Positions 7,988-18,700 of a DNA stretch of 64,000 nt are shown here, in pieces. The stretch's first letter is position 1. Every line of letters starts with the position of its first letter. The notes under the pieces are model-generated. The model ran no database searches and was not told the DNA's origin. It saw only the letters and a program-made list of their open reading frames with translations. The DNA comes from Jilunia laotingensis (GTDB lineage Bacteria; Bacteroidota; Bacteroidia; Bacteroidales; Bacteroidaceae), in assembly GCF_014385165.1 (NCBI RefSeq), contig NZ_JACRTF010000001.1, positions 1,922,001 to 1,986,000 of the forward strand. The letters are read 5' to 3'. Both the position numbers and the translations under genes were made by a program.

Positions 7988-9808
7988 ATGAAGAAAAACT
8001 TTTATTTATCATTGCTATTAGCATTATGTGCGACAACTACTTTTGCGCAATGGAAGCCGGCCGGAGATCGTATTAAGACGAAATGGGCTGAAGAGATAGA
8101 TGTAAAAAATGTACTTCCCGAATATCCGCGTCCGATTATGGAACGTAGTGATTGGAAAAATCTGAACGGACTTTGGAACTATGCGATTACCGAAGTTGGT
8201 AAATCGGCAATGCCTGCCACTTTCGATGGACAGATTCTGGTGCCCTTTGCCGTAGAGTCTTCGCTTTCTGGAGTCGGTAAAACGGTAGGAGCTGAAAAAG
8301 AACTTTGGTATCAACGTACTTTCGATGTACCTCAGGCATGGAAAAATAAGAAAGTGTTGCTCCACTTTGGTGCGGTGGACTGGAAAACGGATGTATGGGT
8401 AAACGATGTGAAGGTCGGTAGCCATACGGGAGGCTTTACTCCGTTTGCTTTCGATGTGACTGCTGCGCTGAATAATAAGGGGGATAATAAACTCGTTGTG
8501 AAAGTTTGGGATCCAACTGACGATGGTTATCAACCTCGTGGAAAACAGGTGAAACGTCCGGAGGGTATCTGGTATACGCCCGTAACAGGTATCTGGCAGA
8601 CGGTTTGGTTGGAACCGGTGGCTAATCATTATATTACCGATCTGCGTATGACTCCGGATATCGACAAGAATACTTTGTCGGTCAAGGTTAGCACGGACAA
8701 TGTTCATCCTTCTGACATAGTTGAAGTGAAAGTGTTCGATGGAACTCAGTTGGTAGCTACAGGCAAGAGCATCAATGGAGAAACGGTTGAGGTTGCAATG
8801 CCGGAAAATGTAAAACTGTGGAGTCCGGATTCTCCTTTCCTATATACTTTGAAAGTGGCTCTGAAGAATGGCGGCAAGCTGGTGGATGAAGTGAACAGTT
8901 ACACTGCTATGCGTAAATATTCAACCAAGCGTGACGCCAACGGCATCGTACGTTTTGAATTGAACAACAAACCACAATTCCAATTCGGTCCGCTCGATCA
9001 AGGATGGTGGCCTGACGGTCTGTATACTGCTCCTACGGATGAAGCACTGTTGTATGATGTGCAGAAAACGAAAGATTTCGGTTATAATATGATTCGTAAG
9101 CACATCAAAGTGGAACCGGCCCGTTGGTATACACATTGTGACCAGGTAGGAATCATCGTATGGCAGGATATGCCGAGTGGTGACCGCAATCCTCAATGGC
9201 AGAACCGCCAGTACTTTAACGGAACGGAGATGAAGCGTTCGGCAGAGTCTGAAGCATGTTATCGTAAAGAGTGGAAAGAGATCATGGATTGTCTTTATTC
9301 TTATCCATGTATCGGTACATGGGTGCCGTTCAACGAGGCATGGGGACAATTTAAAACTCCGGAGATTGTGGAATGGACAAAACAATATGATCCCACACGT
9401 CTTGTGAATCCGGCCAGTGGGGGCAATCATTATACTTGCGGTGATATGCTCGACCTTCATAACTACCCTGCTCCCGACATGTATCTGTATGATGCACAAC
9501 GTGCCAATGTCTTGGGTGAATATGGTGGTATTGGTCTTGTTTTGAAGGATCATATCTGGGAACCGAACCGTAACTGGGGTTATGTTCAGTTCAATTCTTC
9601 AGATGAAGTAACCGATGAATATGTCAAATACGCCAATAAATTATACGATCTGATAGCACGCGGATTTACGGCTGCTGTTTATACGCAGACTACGGATGTC
9701 GAAGTAGAAGTGAACGGTTTGATGACTTATGATAGAAAAGTGATTAAATTGAATGAACAGAAGCTAAAGGCTATCAACAAAAAGATCGTCGATTCGTTGA
9801 ATAAATGA
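7988..9808 (+). CDS. Glycoside hydrolase family 2 enzyme, secreted
   Basis: 606 residues beginning with a signal peptide (MKKNFYLSLLLALCATTTFAQ). The order is that of GH2: a jelly-roll sugar-binding domain (RSDWKNLNGLWNYAI through WVNDVKVGSHTGGFTPFAFDVT), an Ig-like domain with LWSPDSPFLYTLKV, and a TIM barrel. The acid/base is Glu ~450 in TWVPFNEAWGQF and the nucleophile is probably Glu ~511 in NVLGEYGG. GH2 includes beta-galactosidases, glucuronidases and mannosidases; which one applies here cannot be read from the sequence. It lies beside a GH43-like gene on the same strand and is convergent with the GH144 locus. A strong terminator follows at 9862. Confidence 0.88.
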   Translation: MKKNFYLSLLLALCATTTFAQWKPAGDRIKTKWAEEIDVKNVLPEYPRPIMERSDWKNLNGLWNYAITEVGKSAMPATFDGQILVPFAVESSLSGVGKTVGAEKELWYQRTFDVPQAWKNKKVLLHFGAVDWKTDVWVNDVKVGSHTGGFTPFAFDVTAALNNKGDNKLVVKVWDPTDDGYQPRGKQVKRPEGIWYTPVTGIWQTVWLEPVANHYITDLRMTPDIDKNTLSVKVSTDNVHPSDIVEVKVFDGTQLVATGKSINGETVEVAMPENVKLWSPDSPFLYTLKVALKNGGKLVDEVNSYTAMRKYSTKRDANGIVRFELNNKPQFQFGPLDQGWWPDGLYTAPTDEALLYDVQKTKDFGYNMIRKHIKVEPARWYTHCDQVGIIVWQDMPSGDRNPQWQNRQYFNGTEMKRSAESEACYRKEWKEIMDCLYSYPCIGTWVPFNEAWGQFKTPEIVEWTKQYDPTRLVNPASGGNHYTCGDMLDLHNYPAPDMYLYDAQRANVLGEYGGIGLVLKDHIWEPNRNWGYVQFNSSDEVTDEYVKYANKLYDLIARGFTAAVYTQTTDVEVEVNGLMTYDRKVIKLNEQKLKAINKKIVDSLNK

Positions 9809-9861
9809 AATTAGTTTATCTGTGGTATATAAGTATTTATATTTAAGGAAAAAGATTGGTG

Positions 9862-9893
9862 AAGCTGTCCCGGATTACCGGGGCAGCTTTTTT
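9862..9893 (+). terminator. Rho-independent terminator after the GH2 gene
   Basis: AAGCTGTCCCGG (9862-9873) pairs with CCGGGGCAGCTT (9878-9889) with one G-U pair and a 4-base loop, followed by a run of T. Typical intrinsic terminator. Confidence 0.85.
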
Positions 9894-10037
9894 AAATGTA
9901 GGATGAACATGTGATACTGGTTTCGTTCTAAAAACTATTCCTGTCAGTCGCTATTTGCACCTGTTTAAGATACCATTTAATCTCATTAAATTTTCTGACA
10001 GACCTTTCTTCTCCCTTCTCGGTTTTCCTATCTCCCG

Positions 10038-11387
10038 TCATTTGAATCCTAATTTCTTTAGTCCTGCCTGCACATCGGGATGGCTCATGAAGAGCTTCCA
10101 CAGAAGACCGCTCCGATAATTTTCGATCATGACAGCGATGGGGCCTTGGTCTATAGCAAGATAACGTTGAGGATACCAATCGTCCGTTTCGCTGAAGGCA
10201 TCGTAGAATCCGTAGGGACCGAAAAGTTTGTCGCCCATGTTGTAAAGATGACGCATGACTTGCAAGGAATATTCGGGTGTATAAACAATGGAAGAGAGGG
10301 CAGCGGTGGGCGAGATCACTCCGGCATCTTCCCGTTCGTTCGGTGCGTGGGCTGCGTATCCGTTCACGGAATAACTGGCTGTCAACCCCCAGCAGTCCGG
10401 ACCGAATCCTTTGTAATGTTTCGGGTTGCGGATGCAGTAAGCGCGGTTGACGAGTGTAAGATTGCGCATCTCGTTAAAATAACTCGGGCAATATTCATCT
10501 TTTAATCCAACGGGATCGAGACCGAGGAATGAGTATTGTGCCCAAAACAACGGCCCGGCTTCAGTACCTTGATAACGAAGATGAAGTTCGATGCCTTCTA
10601 CTTTATGCGGAGATACGATGGCACCGTTCTGCGCCCAGCCATCATGATAAACGGTAGCAGGTACTCCATGCGTAGGGGAAGCTGCTGCGAGGATATACAT
10701 GATGAGACATTCATTATAGCCATGTACCGGGAAGTCCATGTCCCAGCCGTATTCAGGACTCCAATGCCAGTAAAGCACATTTTGATCCCCCCGGCGGTAC
10801 CAGTTCCAGTCTACTTCACGCCAGAGCTTGTCGATTCTTGCTGCCAGCACTTTTTCTTGATTACTACCGTTGACGTAATATTGATGGACGGCAAGTAACC
10901 CCTGCATGAGGAAAGCTGTTTCCACCAAATCTCCGCCATTGTCTTTCTTCCCGAAAGGTTTTACCTTGCCGGTTGCCCCATACCACCAGTGTGGGGATGC
11001 TCCCTTGAAGCGGTCGGCACGTTCGAGGAAAGATACTATCTTTTCCATCCGTGTCCGTCCTTCGTCACGGGATATGTAACCACGGTCGATTCCGGCAAGA
11101 ATAGCCATAATACCGAAGCCGCTCCCACCGGAAGTAACTACGTCCGGACCACCGGCAGGGTATATCCCGTCCATGTGGATACGTTCGGGCGCGAGTCCGC
11201 TGTTAGGTTCGGCACCGTCCCAGAAGTAACGGAAAGTTCTGCGTTGTACGGTGTCCAAAAGGGCATCCGTTGTGAGTGTATCGGCCGGTGAGGCTGACTC
11301 CTTCTGCCCGGCTTTCTTACTATTCCCGCAAGAGGAGATGCTAAGGAGCAGGAGGGCAGAGAGTATATAGATGTTTATTGACTTCAT
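10038..11387 (-). CDS. GH144/glucoamylase-like lipoprotein (probable beta-1,2-glucan hydrolase)
   Basis: 449 residues with a lipoprotein signal (LLLSISSCGNSKK). The (alpha/alpha)6-barrel 'glycoamylase' domain is visible in TFRYFWDGAEPNSGLAPER, GSGFGIMAILAGIDRGYI, LVETAFLMQGLLAVHQYY, WHWSPEYGWDM, GPLFWAQYSFLGLDP, FGPDCWGLTASYSVNGYAAHAP and GPIAVMIENYRSGLLWKLF. GH144 enzymes of this type cleave beta-1,2-glucan or release sophorose. It is the last gene of a SusC-SusD-GH3-GH144 set; a similar GH3/GH144 pair is known in Bacteroides for sophoro-oligosaccharides, so the substrate is likely but inferred. A 281-bp gap holding a hairpin and palindrome array separates it from GH3, so it may have its own transcript. 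Confidence 0.82.
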   Translation of the reverse strand: MKSINIYILSALLLLSISSCGNSKKAGQKESASPADTLTTDALLDTVQRRTFRYFWDGAEPNSGLAPERIHMDGIYPAGGPDVVTSGGSGFGIMAILAGIDRGYISRDEGRTRMEKIVSFLERADRFKGASPHWWYGATGKVKPFGKKDNGGDLVETAFLMQGLLAVHQYYVNGSNQEKVLAARIDKLWREVDWNWYRRGDQNVLYWHWSPEYGWDMDFPVHGYNECLIMYILAAASPTHGVPATVYHDGWAQNGAIVSPHKVEGIELHLRYQGTEAGPLFWAQYSFLGLDPVGLKDEYCPSYFNEMRNLTLVNRAYCIRNPKHYKGFGPDCWGLTASYSVNGYAAHAPNEREDAGVISPTAALSSIVYTPEYSLQVMRHLYNMGDKLFGPYGFYDAFSETDDWYPQRYLAIDQGPIAVMIENYRSGLLWKLFMSHPDVQAGLKKLGFK

Positions 11388-11458
11388 ATGGTTAGTCTTA
11401 AAGGATGAATACTTTGGTTTAAAGGTAAAGAGGCTTTGAGTAGAACCTTCCTATGTTA

Positions 11459-11518
11459 AACATGGGGGTGTCTCACTGCGAAACATGGGGATGTTTCACT
11501 GCGAAACATGGGGATGTC
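11459..11518. repeat. Palindrome array, three copies at 23-bp period
   Basis: Copies start at 11459 (AACATGGGGGTGTC), 11482 (AACATGGGGATGTT) and 11505 (AACATGGGGATGTC), exactly 23 bp apart. The consensus is AACATnnGGATGTT with 9-bp spacers; the spacers between copies 1-2 and 2-3 are both close to TCACTGCGA. It lies between the GH144 start (11387) and the GH3 stop (11669), beyond the 3' hairpin of GH3. The same motif at the same period recurs at 61867-61949. Function unknown. Confidence 0.85.
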
Positions 11519-11605
11519 TAACATGCTCTCCCTACGGGATAAATAGAGGAAGGTTGCGAGAAAGGCATCGAAGCACTACGATTAATACTATAGATGATTA
11601 CAAGA

Positions 11606-11657
11606 TCTTAAACAAAGCCGTTGCCTCTTTGCTTTCAGACACGGCTTTGTTCAAGAT
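11606..11657 (-). terminator. Hairpin downstream of the GH3 gene
   Basis: A 17-bp stem: ATCTTAAACAAAGCCGT (11606-11622 region) pairs with ACGGCTTTGTTCAAGAT (11641-11657). The single mismatch is a G-U pair only in the minus-strand transcript, which fits a 3' end for GH3, whose stop is 12 bp away. The T-tract is poor, so it may attenuate or protect rather than stop. Confidence 0.6.
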
Positions 11658-11668
11658 ACGCCACTTCT

Positions 11669-14059
11669 CTATTTGGTTAATGTGAACTGCGCCAACTTGA
11701 CATCCCGGCTGTTAGGTCCGATCATCACTTGGAAATCGCCCGGTTCGACTACGTATTTCAGGTCGTAGTTGTAGAACTTGAGCATCTCCGGGGAGATATT
11801 GAAGGTGACGGTCTGTGCTTCTCCGGGCTTCAGGAATATTTTCTGATAGCCTTTCAATTCTTTGACCGGACGGGTGACGCTTCCTACAAGGTCGCGGGTA
11901 TACAATTGTACGACTTCCGTTCCGGGATATTCACCTGTGTTGGTGACGTTGACGGAGGCGGTAATCAAGCCTGTCATCGGCAGTTGATTGCTACTTAACT
12001 GCACATCGCTGAAAGAGAAAGTAGTATAAGACAATCCGTAGCCGAAAGGATAAAGCGGATCGTTGTCCACATCCAGATAGTTGGAACGGAACTTCTCGAA
12101 CCATTTGCCGTCTTTCAGTGGACGTCCGGTGTTCTTGTGGGCATAATATAACGGTATCTGCCCAACGCTCTTCGGGAAAGTCATCGTCAGTTTGCCACCC
12201 GGAATGAAGCGTCCGAAAAGAACGTCACCGATGGCGTAAGCTGCTTCGCTTCCACCAAACCATACATTCAATATGGCAGGTACATTCGCTTGTTCCCAGT
12301 TCAAAATCAACGGTCGCCCGGTGAAAAGAACGAGAACGACAGGTTTGCCGGTAGCAACCAGGGCCTTTAACAGTGTCTGCTGCACATCCGGCAATTCCAG
12401 ATTGGTACGACTGCTGCTTTCACCGCTCATCTCGGATGATTCGCCCAAAGCGGCCACGATGATGTCCGCCTTCTTTGCCGTAGCGAGTGCTTCGTCAAGC
12501 AACTGCTGGTCGGTACGGTTGTCACGGTGCAATGAACGGCCGAACATGGTGGCACGTTCCTCATAAGCTGCATCGGAAACGAGATTGCTGCCTTTGGCAT
12601 AAAGCAGGTTGATGTTTGCTTCGGTTGTCATCAGCGGGAGGTACCAGGGTCCCCCTGGTTGGTTCAATGGCATCTCATCCATGCGGTTTACCATTTCGCG
12701 AAGACCTTCGATGAGTGAAGGAGACCGGTCGAGTACGGCAGTTACGCTCCAAGTTCCGGGCATGTTCGAACGTGTATCCGCCAACGGACCGATGACGGCA
12801 ATTGTCCCTTGAAGGGGCAACGGCAATACCGGGTGCGGGCTATTGGCAGGCGCATCGTTCTTAAGCAAGACAAAGCTTTCTGCGGCAATACGACGTGCCA
12901 CATCGCGATGTTCGCGGGTGAAGATGTCACGTGCGGGACGTTTCGGGTTGCAGTATTTATAAGGGTCTTGAAACAGCCCTAACTTGTATTTGGCTACCAA
13001 GATGCGGCGGCACGCCGTGTTGAGCGTCGTCATCGAGACTTTTCCTTCCTGAATGGATTTCTTTAAAGTGCTGACAAAGCCTTCGCTGACCATATCCATG
13101 TCTACACCGGCATTGATGGCGCGTGCGGTAACGGTTTGAAGATCACCGATACCATGATCCACCATTTCCATGGTGCCTGTATAGTCAGTAACGACAAAGC
13201 CGTTGAATCCCCATTGGTCGCGAAGCACGTCCGTCATCAACCATCTGCTGGCTGTGGCAGGAACACCGTCTACTTCATTGAAAGCTGCCATCACGCTGCC
13301 TACACCGGCTTCTATGGCTGCCTCGAAGGGAGGGAAATAATCGTTGTACATCCGTTGGCGACTCATATCCACGGTATTGTAATCACGTCCGCCTTCGGCA
13401 GCCCCGTAAAGAGCGAAATGCTTGACGCATGCCAGAATCTCGTCATCCCGTTTCAGTTGGTCGGAAAGTTTATTCCCTTGATAGCCTTTTACCATGGCTT
13501 GTGCGATGAGTGAGCCAAGGAAAGGATCCTCACCGGAACCTTCACTGACACGTCCCCACCGAGGGTCACGGCTGATATCCACCATCGGACTGAAAGTCCA
13601 GGAGATACCATCAGCACTGGCTTCGATGGCTGCAATGCGTGCGGACTCCTCGATTGACTTCATGTCCCAAGTGCAGGAGAGTCCCAATGGGATGGGGAAG
13701 ATGGTTTCGTAGCCATGAATCACATCCAACCCGAAGATGAGGGGAATGCCCAGACGGCTATTCTCTACTGCGAGTTTCTGTACGTCACGGATGCGCTCTA
13801 CCCCCGTCAGGTTGAGGATACCTCCTACTTCACCGCGTTTTATCTTTCCGGCGATGTCACTACTTTTGGCTTGTCCGGTTACTATTTCTCCGGTGACGGG
13901 AAGATTGAGCTGCCCGATCTTTTCATCTACAGTCATGCGCTTTAGTAGGGCATCGACAAAACGATCCATGTCCAGCGGTGCGTTTTGTGCCTGTAGAGCT
14001 GTCATTCCAAGGAAAGTGACAGTCAACAGGGAAGTAATTCGTTTGAATAATTTCTTCAT
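11669..14059 (-). CDS. GH3 beta-glucosidase, secreted (probable beta-1,2-glucooligosaccharide hydrolase)
   Basis: 796 residues: signal peptide (to ~LQAQ, residue 25), N-terminal TIM barrel, alpha/beta sandwich and a C-terminal fibronectin-III-like domain (TASVNVTNTGEYPGTEVVQLYTRD). The nucleophile is Asp ~292 in GFVVTDYTGTMEMV. The sandwich domain carries ALGESSEMSGESSSRTNLELP, where the acid/base Glu lies in this group. The barrel motifs KHFALYGAAEGGRDYN and PMVDISRDPRWGR are intact. It is a retaining exo-beta-glucosidase, probably periplasmic. Placed between SusD (30 bp upstream) and GH144, it would trim oligosaccharides imported by the SusCD pair to glucose. Beta-1,2 specificity is inferred from the neighbouring GH144. 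Confidence 0.9.
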   Translation of the reverse strand: MKKLFKRITSLLTVTFLGMTALQAQNAPLDMDRFVDALLKRMTVDEKIGQLNLPVTGEIVTGQAKSSDIAGKIKRGEVGGILNLTGVERIRDVQKLAVENSRLGIPLIFGLDVIHGYETIFPIPLGLSCTWDMKSIEESARIAAIEASADGISWTFSPMVDISRDPRWGRVSEGSGEDPFLGSLIAQAMVKGYQGNKLSDQLKRDDEILACVKHFALYGAAEGGRDYNTVDMSRQRMYNDYFPPFEAAIEAGVGSVMAAFNEVDGVPATASRWLMTDVLRDQWGFNGFVVTDYTGTMEMVDHGIGDLQTVTARAINAGVDMDMVSEGFVSTLKKSIQEGKVSMTTLNTACRRILVAKYKLGLFQDPYKYCNPKRPARDIFTREHRDVARRIAAESFVLLKNDAPANSPHPVLPLPLQGTIAVIGPLADTRSNMPGTWSVTAVLDRSPSLIEGLREMVNRMDEMPLNQPGGPWYLPLMTTEANINLLYAKGSNLVSDAAYEERATMFGRSLHRDNRTDQQLLDEALATAKKADIIVAALGESSEMSGESSSRTNLELPDVQQTLLKALVATGKPVVLVLFTGRPLILNWEQANVPAILNVWFGGSEAAYAIGDVLFGRFIPGGKLTMTFPKSVGQIPLYYAHKNTGRPLKDGKWFEKFRSNYLDVDNDPLYPFGYGLSYTTFSFSDVQLSSNQLPMTGLITASVNVTNTGEYPGTEVVQLYTRDLVGSVTRPVKELKGYQKIFLKPGEAQTVTFNISPEMLKFYNYDLKYVVEPGDFQVMIGPNSRDVKLAQFTLTK

Positions 14060-14089
14060 ATCGGTAATGGTTTAATTTGTTTTGGATGG

Positions 14090-15676
14090 TCAATAGTCGG
14101 GGTTCTGTACCAATACCCCTTTCGACTTATCGATTTCTGTCTGTGGCAATGGCAACAACGCATTCTTCGGTTGATAGTTGACCTTGCCTGCTGCGTGAAG
14201 AACTTCTTCGGCTATCCCCCATCGTACCAGATCATAGAAGCGGTCGAATTCCATGCCAAGCTCGACGCGGCGTTCATGCCGAATAGCATTCCGTAAGACG
14301 TTCTGATCCATCGATTCCACTTTCGGTAATATGTTCGGGTTATTACCACGTGCCCGTGCGCGTACCATCTCGAGGTCGGCATTTGCTTCACCCGTCTTAC
14401 CTAACTCATTGGCTGCTTCGGCTGCCATTAGGACAACGTCTGCATAGCGGATCAGGCGGATGTTTACCCAAAATCCTTTGTTGGTGAATTCGCGACGTAA
14501 AGCGGGGTCGGTATAGGCTTTCTTGTTGAAAGCATATCCCATTGCCTGCGAAACGGGTGATTCGCCATAAGGCGTGTTTGTATTTTCGGGAGTGATGGGA
14601 TCACTGTCGCTTTTACGGAAATAGAGTAGGGTGGCATCCCGCCGGGGATCTCCCGGTTCGTAAGCGTCATAGAGATTCTTGGTTGCCATGTTCCAACCCC
14701 AGCCCAAGTCCCATTGATCTGCTCCACGGACACCTTGTACTTCGGCAAACTGGCTTCCTATCTTGTCACTCTGTGGCATGGCGGCCGTTGCGGCACATTG
14801 AAGCTCGAAGATAGAACCACCGGAGTTTTCGCCTTCATCGGTGAATATCTTATCATACGAAGTGTTGAGGTTGTAAAGGCCGGAAGACATGACGTCATTT
14901 GCTGCTACGTAGAGGCTGTCCCAGTTGTTGCGCATCATAAATGTACGGGCATGTAGCGAACGGGCGGCTCCCCATGTGAGGCGGCCTAGGAATTCGCTGC
15001 TCCATTGTCTGGGAAGTGTTGATTCGGCACCGGAAAGGTCTTTGTCGATCTGTTCGTAAATCTTTTCGGCTTCCACCTTGGGCAGGTTGGCATCCGAAGC
15101 CTCGTTCACTTTAAAAGTAATCAACGGTACTTCACCAAATGCACGCACCAAGTTGAAATAACCGTAAGCGCGGAAGAACATGGCTTCGCCCCTGTTCCGA
15201 CGGTCGTCTTCGGTCAACTTTCCGGTAGCTTCTGTTTGTTCTATCGACTCCAGAATGTCATTGCACTGGAAGATGACGGCATAATTCTGGCTCCAATAAG
15301 CTCCGAGCAGGCCATTGGTGGGAGTATAGACGAAGTCGTCGTACATTTCGGCAACGTCCGATCCGTCACTGCTCGTGCTGCCTTTTTCGGCATCTTCCGA
15401 ACGGAAGCTTTGTATGGCGAAGGCGGGAGTGCCTGCGGTTATATTGAAGTTACGCATCATGGTATAAACGTTGTAGATTTTTCCGTTTACCAATGCATTT
15501 GGATTATCATCCTCCGTGAACTGTCCCTGCGGACTGCGGTCGAGGAAGTCGTTACAGGAGGTCAGGAATATAGAAAGCAGAAGGAAAAGTCCTGCTCCCG
15601 ACACCTTACTCATAGAGTGGGGAGAAGAGATGCTTCTCTTTATTATGGTTCTTAGTAATTGAATGGCTGTCTTCAT
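14090..15676 (-). CDS. SusD/RagB-family surface glycan-binding lipoprotein
   Basis: 528 residues from the first ATG; an internal Met at 15613 (MSKVSGAGLFLLLSIFLTSC) would give a lipoprotein signal of normal length and may be the true start, though the sequence before 15676 is the more typical AT-rich leader. The lipid-anchored Cys is followed by NDFLDRSPQGQF, the usual SusD beginning. TPR-type helical motifs follow (AMFFRAYGYFNLVRAFGEVPLIT, IYEQIDKDLSGAESTLP), and the end has RHERRVELGMEFDRFYDLVRWG and the family's closing NPDY. It would cap the SusC channel at the cell surface and bind the incoming oligosaccharide. It starts 50 bp after SusC. Confidence 0.93.
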   Translation of the reverse strand: MKTAIQLLRTIIKRSISSPHSMSKVSGAGLFLLLSIFLTSCNDFLDRSPQGQFTEDDNPNALVNGKIYNVYTMMRNFNITAGTPAFAIQSFRSEDAEKGSTSSDGSDVAEMYDDFVYTPTNGLLGAYWSQNYAVIFQCNDILESIEQTEATGKLTEDDRRNRGEAMFFRAYGYFNLVRAFGEVPLITFKVNEASDANLPKVEAEKIYEQIDKDLSGAESTLPRQWSSEFLGRLTWGAARSLHARTFMMRNNWDSLYVAANDVMSSGLYNLNTSYDKIFTDEGENSGGSIFELQCAATAAMPQSDKIGSQFAEVQGVRGADQWDLGWGWNMATKNLYDAYEPGDPRRDATLLYFRKSDSDPITPENTNTPYGESPVSQAMGYAFNKKAYTDPALRREFTNKGFWVNIRLIRYADVVLMAAEAANELGKTGEANADLEMVRARARGNNPNILPKVESMDQNVLRNAIRHERRVELGMEFDRFYDLVRWGIAEEVLHAAGKVNYQPKNALLPLPQTEIDKSKGVLVQNPDY

Positions 15677-15726
15677 AAAATCGAATTTTTAATAGTTATA
15701 TTAATTAAGGTGGACCCTTTATCCCC

Positions 15727-18700
15727 TTAGAACGTCACATTGATTCCGAATGTATATATTGCCGGTACGGGGTAAGTTCCATTATCCGAACCGAACGCAA
15801 TGGCCGATCCGCCGATTTCAGGTGTGTAGCCCGTGTTATGCTTCCACGTTTTCAGGTTCTGGGCATTGAAATAGACTCTCAAAGCCTGTAAGCGTATTTT
15901 GGCTATCAGGGTCTGATCGAACGTATAAGCCAGTTGCAGGTTACGGATACGGAAGAAACGTCCGCTTTCGATGTAATATTCCGAGTTTTCCCGGTTGATG
16001 GCATGCTTCGTATTCAACAACGGCTGGCTGTTTGAAGTTCCTTCACCGTGCCAGCGGTCGAGCCTTTGCTCCATGTAGTTGAATTGGGCGAAGTTGTAGT
16101 TGTCCCAAGTACGGTAAATCTGATTGCCGCCTTGTCCCATCATCTCGATACTCAGATCCCAGTTCTTGTAACTCACGCCCAAAGTCATTCCGTAGGTGAC
16201 GTCCGGTGTCGGATCGCCTATCATGGTACGGTCTTCCGGAGTGATCTTTCCGTCTCCGTTCACATCGGCAAATTTCAGGTCACCGGGGGTGACGGTTGCC
16301 AGTGTATTTTTCGGTGAAGCTTCGATGTCTGCCGGACTTTGGTAAACACCATCGACCTTGTATCCGTAGAAGTACCCGATGGGATAACCTGCCATTGTAT
16401 AACTTTGATTCTTATCACCGGCAATAATGGAATATCCCTCTTGTACGAGGCTTTTTACTTTATTGCTGATGGTTGTCAGGTTGGCACTGACGGAATATCC
16501 CCAATCACCGATCTGATCGCGCCATGTAGCTGCCAGTTCAACACCGCTGTTGCGAATCTCGCCCAAGTTTCCGATGCCGGGGATGGTACCGGATATTCCG
16601 GGTACTTTAGCCAGTAAGTCTTTGGTATTCTTCTTATAGAAGACACCTTCCAGGTGCAGGCGGTTACGGAACATGTTGGTTTCGAAGCCGGCTTCCCATG
16701 CCTCTACTTTTTCCCAACGCAGGTTCGGGTTCGGCAGGTAGGCCAGTTGGTAACCCGGGTAGATGATAGAGGGCTTGCCGAAGACGGCAGAGTACGCATT
16801 TTCAAGTAACGGTTCAGCCGGATAAGCTGTATCCAGATTCTGGTTTCCTAATGTTCCCCATGAACCTTTCAATTTTAACATGTCCAGCCAGCTGATATCT
16901 TTCATAAATTCTTCTTCCGTCATCAACCAACCCGCACCGATGGAGTAGAAGTTCTGCCACTGGTTGCCGGTATATGAGAATGCCGATGAACCGTCACGGC
17001 GGAAAGAACCGTTGAGCAGATATTTGCCTTTATAGTTGTAGATTACACGCGCCAGCATGGATACGGTAGTGCGTTCCCACTGGGTACTTCCGTTTGTGGC
17101 GGTTGCTGCATCGCCGATGCTGACAAACCACTTGTCGGAGTTGTCCGGTATAACCAGACCTACACCTTGTTTGCGCGCTCCGTCCAATCTGCTTAGGGAA
17201 TTATAATAGGTGGTGAAGCCGGCTGTCGCAGTCAGATTGTGTGCGCCCTCTCCGAAGCTGTTGCTATAAGTGACAACATAGTCACTTTGTACTTTCGTCT
17301 CATCTTGCTTGAACTGGCTGATTTCCGTCTTTCCGGTTCCCAGGGTGGCTACGTTACCCGATACGGTCGGGTCGTACACTTTAATGATCGGAGTATAAGT
17401 CCGGCCGTTGTTAGTTCCGTAATCCATAGAGAAGGTCGCACGGGCTGTGAAGTGTTTCAGGAAGTTCAGCTCACCGTACACGCTTCCCGAAGCACGATAG
17501 TTCTCAGCTTTGGTGGTATTGGCTTTCAATTCGACATCGACCATCGGGTTGTTCATCTGTGCCTTCTGGAATTCCGGCAATGCGGTGTATAAACCGTATT
17601 CATTATTATAGACCGGTGCTACCGGGGTGGTGCGGATAGCTCCCAATACCTGTTTGGCATCTGCCGGCAATGTTCTGGCACCATTGAATTGGAAGCCGAC
17701 TTTAAAGTTGTCCGTTACTTTGAATTCATTGCTGGCATTGATTGTCACTTTATTGAATTTCTCATGCTTTATATTTCCTTGTTCATAGGAATAACCTACG
17801 CCCAAATAGAAGCTATGTTTTTCCGAAGCTCCGGTGATGCTGATGTTATTGTTCGTGATAAAGCCTGTTTGGAAGATTTCGTCCTGCCAATCAGTATTTG
17901 CAGTCCACGGTGTGAAGTCAAAGAGGGGAGTCTCTTCATTGGTAAGTTGCTCGTTGTACAATTCTTTGAATTGTCCGGCATCTACCATGGCAATCTTATC
18001 CACCACCGATTTCCATCCGAAAGAAGTATTGATGTTTACTCTCGTCTGTCCTTCTTTTGCCTTTTTGGTGGTAATAATGATAACACCGTTTGCACCGCGT
18101 ACACCGAAAATTGCTAATGATGACGGGTCTTTCAGGATCTCCATTGATTCGATATCTTCCGGATTCAGGAAGTTGATGTTGTCGTTGAAAAGCCCGTCCA
18201 CTATGTACAAGGGCTTATATCCGTTGATAGAGTTAGTTCCGCGGATACGTATTTCCGGATCATCTCCGGCACGTCCGTTGTTGACGATTTGTACACCGGC
18301 AATCTTACCTTGTAAGGAAGAAAGTGGGTTGGTAGAGGGCTTGTTGGCTATCTCTTCCCCTTTGATATTGGTGATGGAGCCGGTTAAGTCGCGCTTTTTT
18401 GCGCTACCGTATCCGATGACAACTGTCTCTGCCAACATTTGCGAATTGTCTTGAAGCACTACATTGATGACAGTTTGTTGCCCCACGCGGATATTTTGTT
18501 TTTCCATACCTACATATGAGAACTCAAGTACATCCTCCGGTGTTGCCGAGATTGAATATTTACCGTCAAGATCAGTGATAGTGCCACTTGAAGTGCCTTG
18601 TATGAGAATCGAAGCTCCGATCAGAGGTTCGTTTTGCGAATCGGTCACCGTTCCCGTCACCGTCTTTGTTTGTGCCAATACGGATGAGGCAGTCAGTAAC

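Noticed and set aside
11485..11685. 66-codon plus-strand ORF in the GH3-GH144 gap
   Set aside because: It begins inside the palindrome array and runs through the GH3 3' hairpin; no family resemblance.
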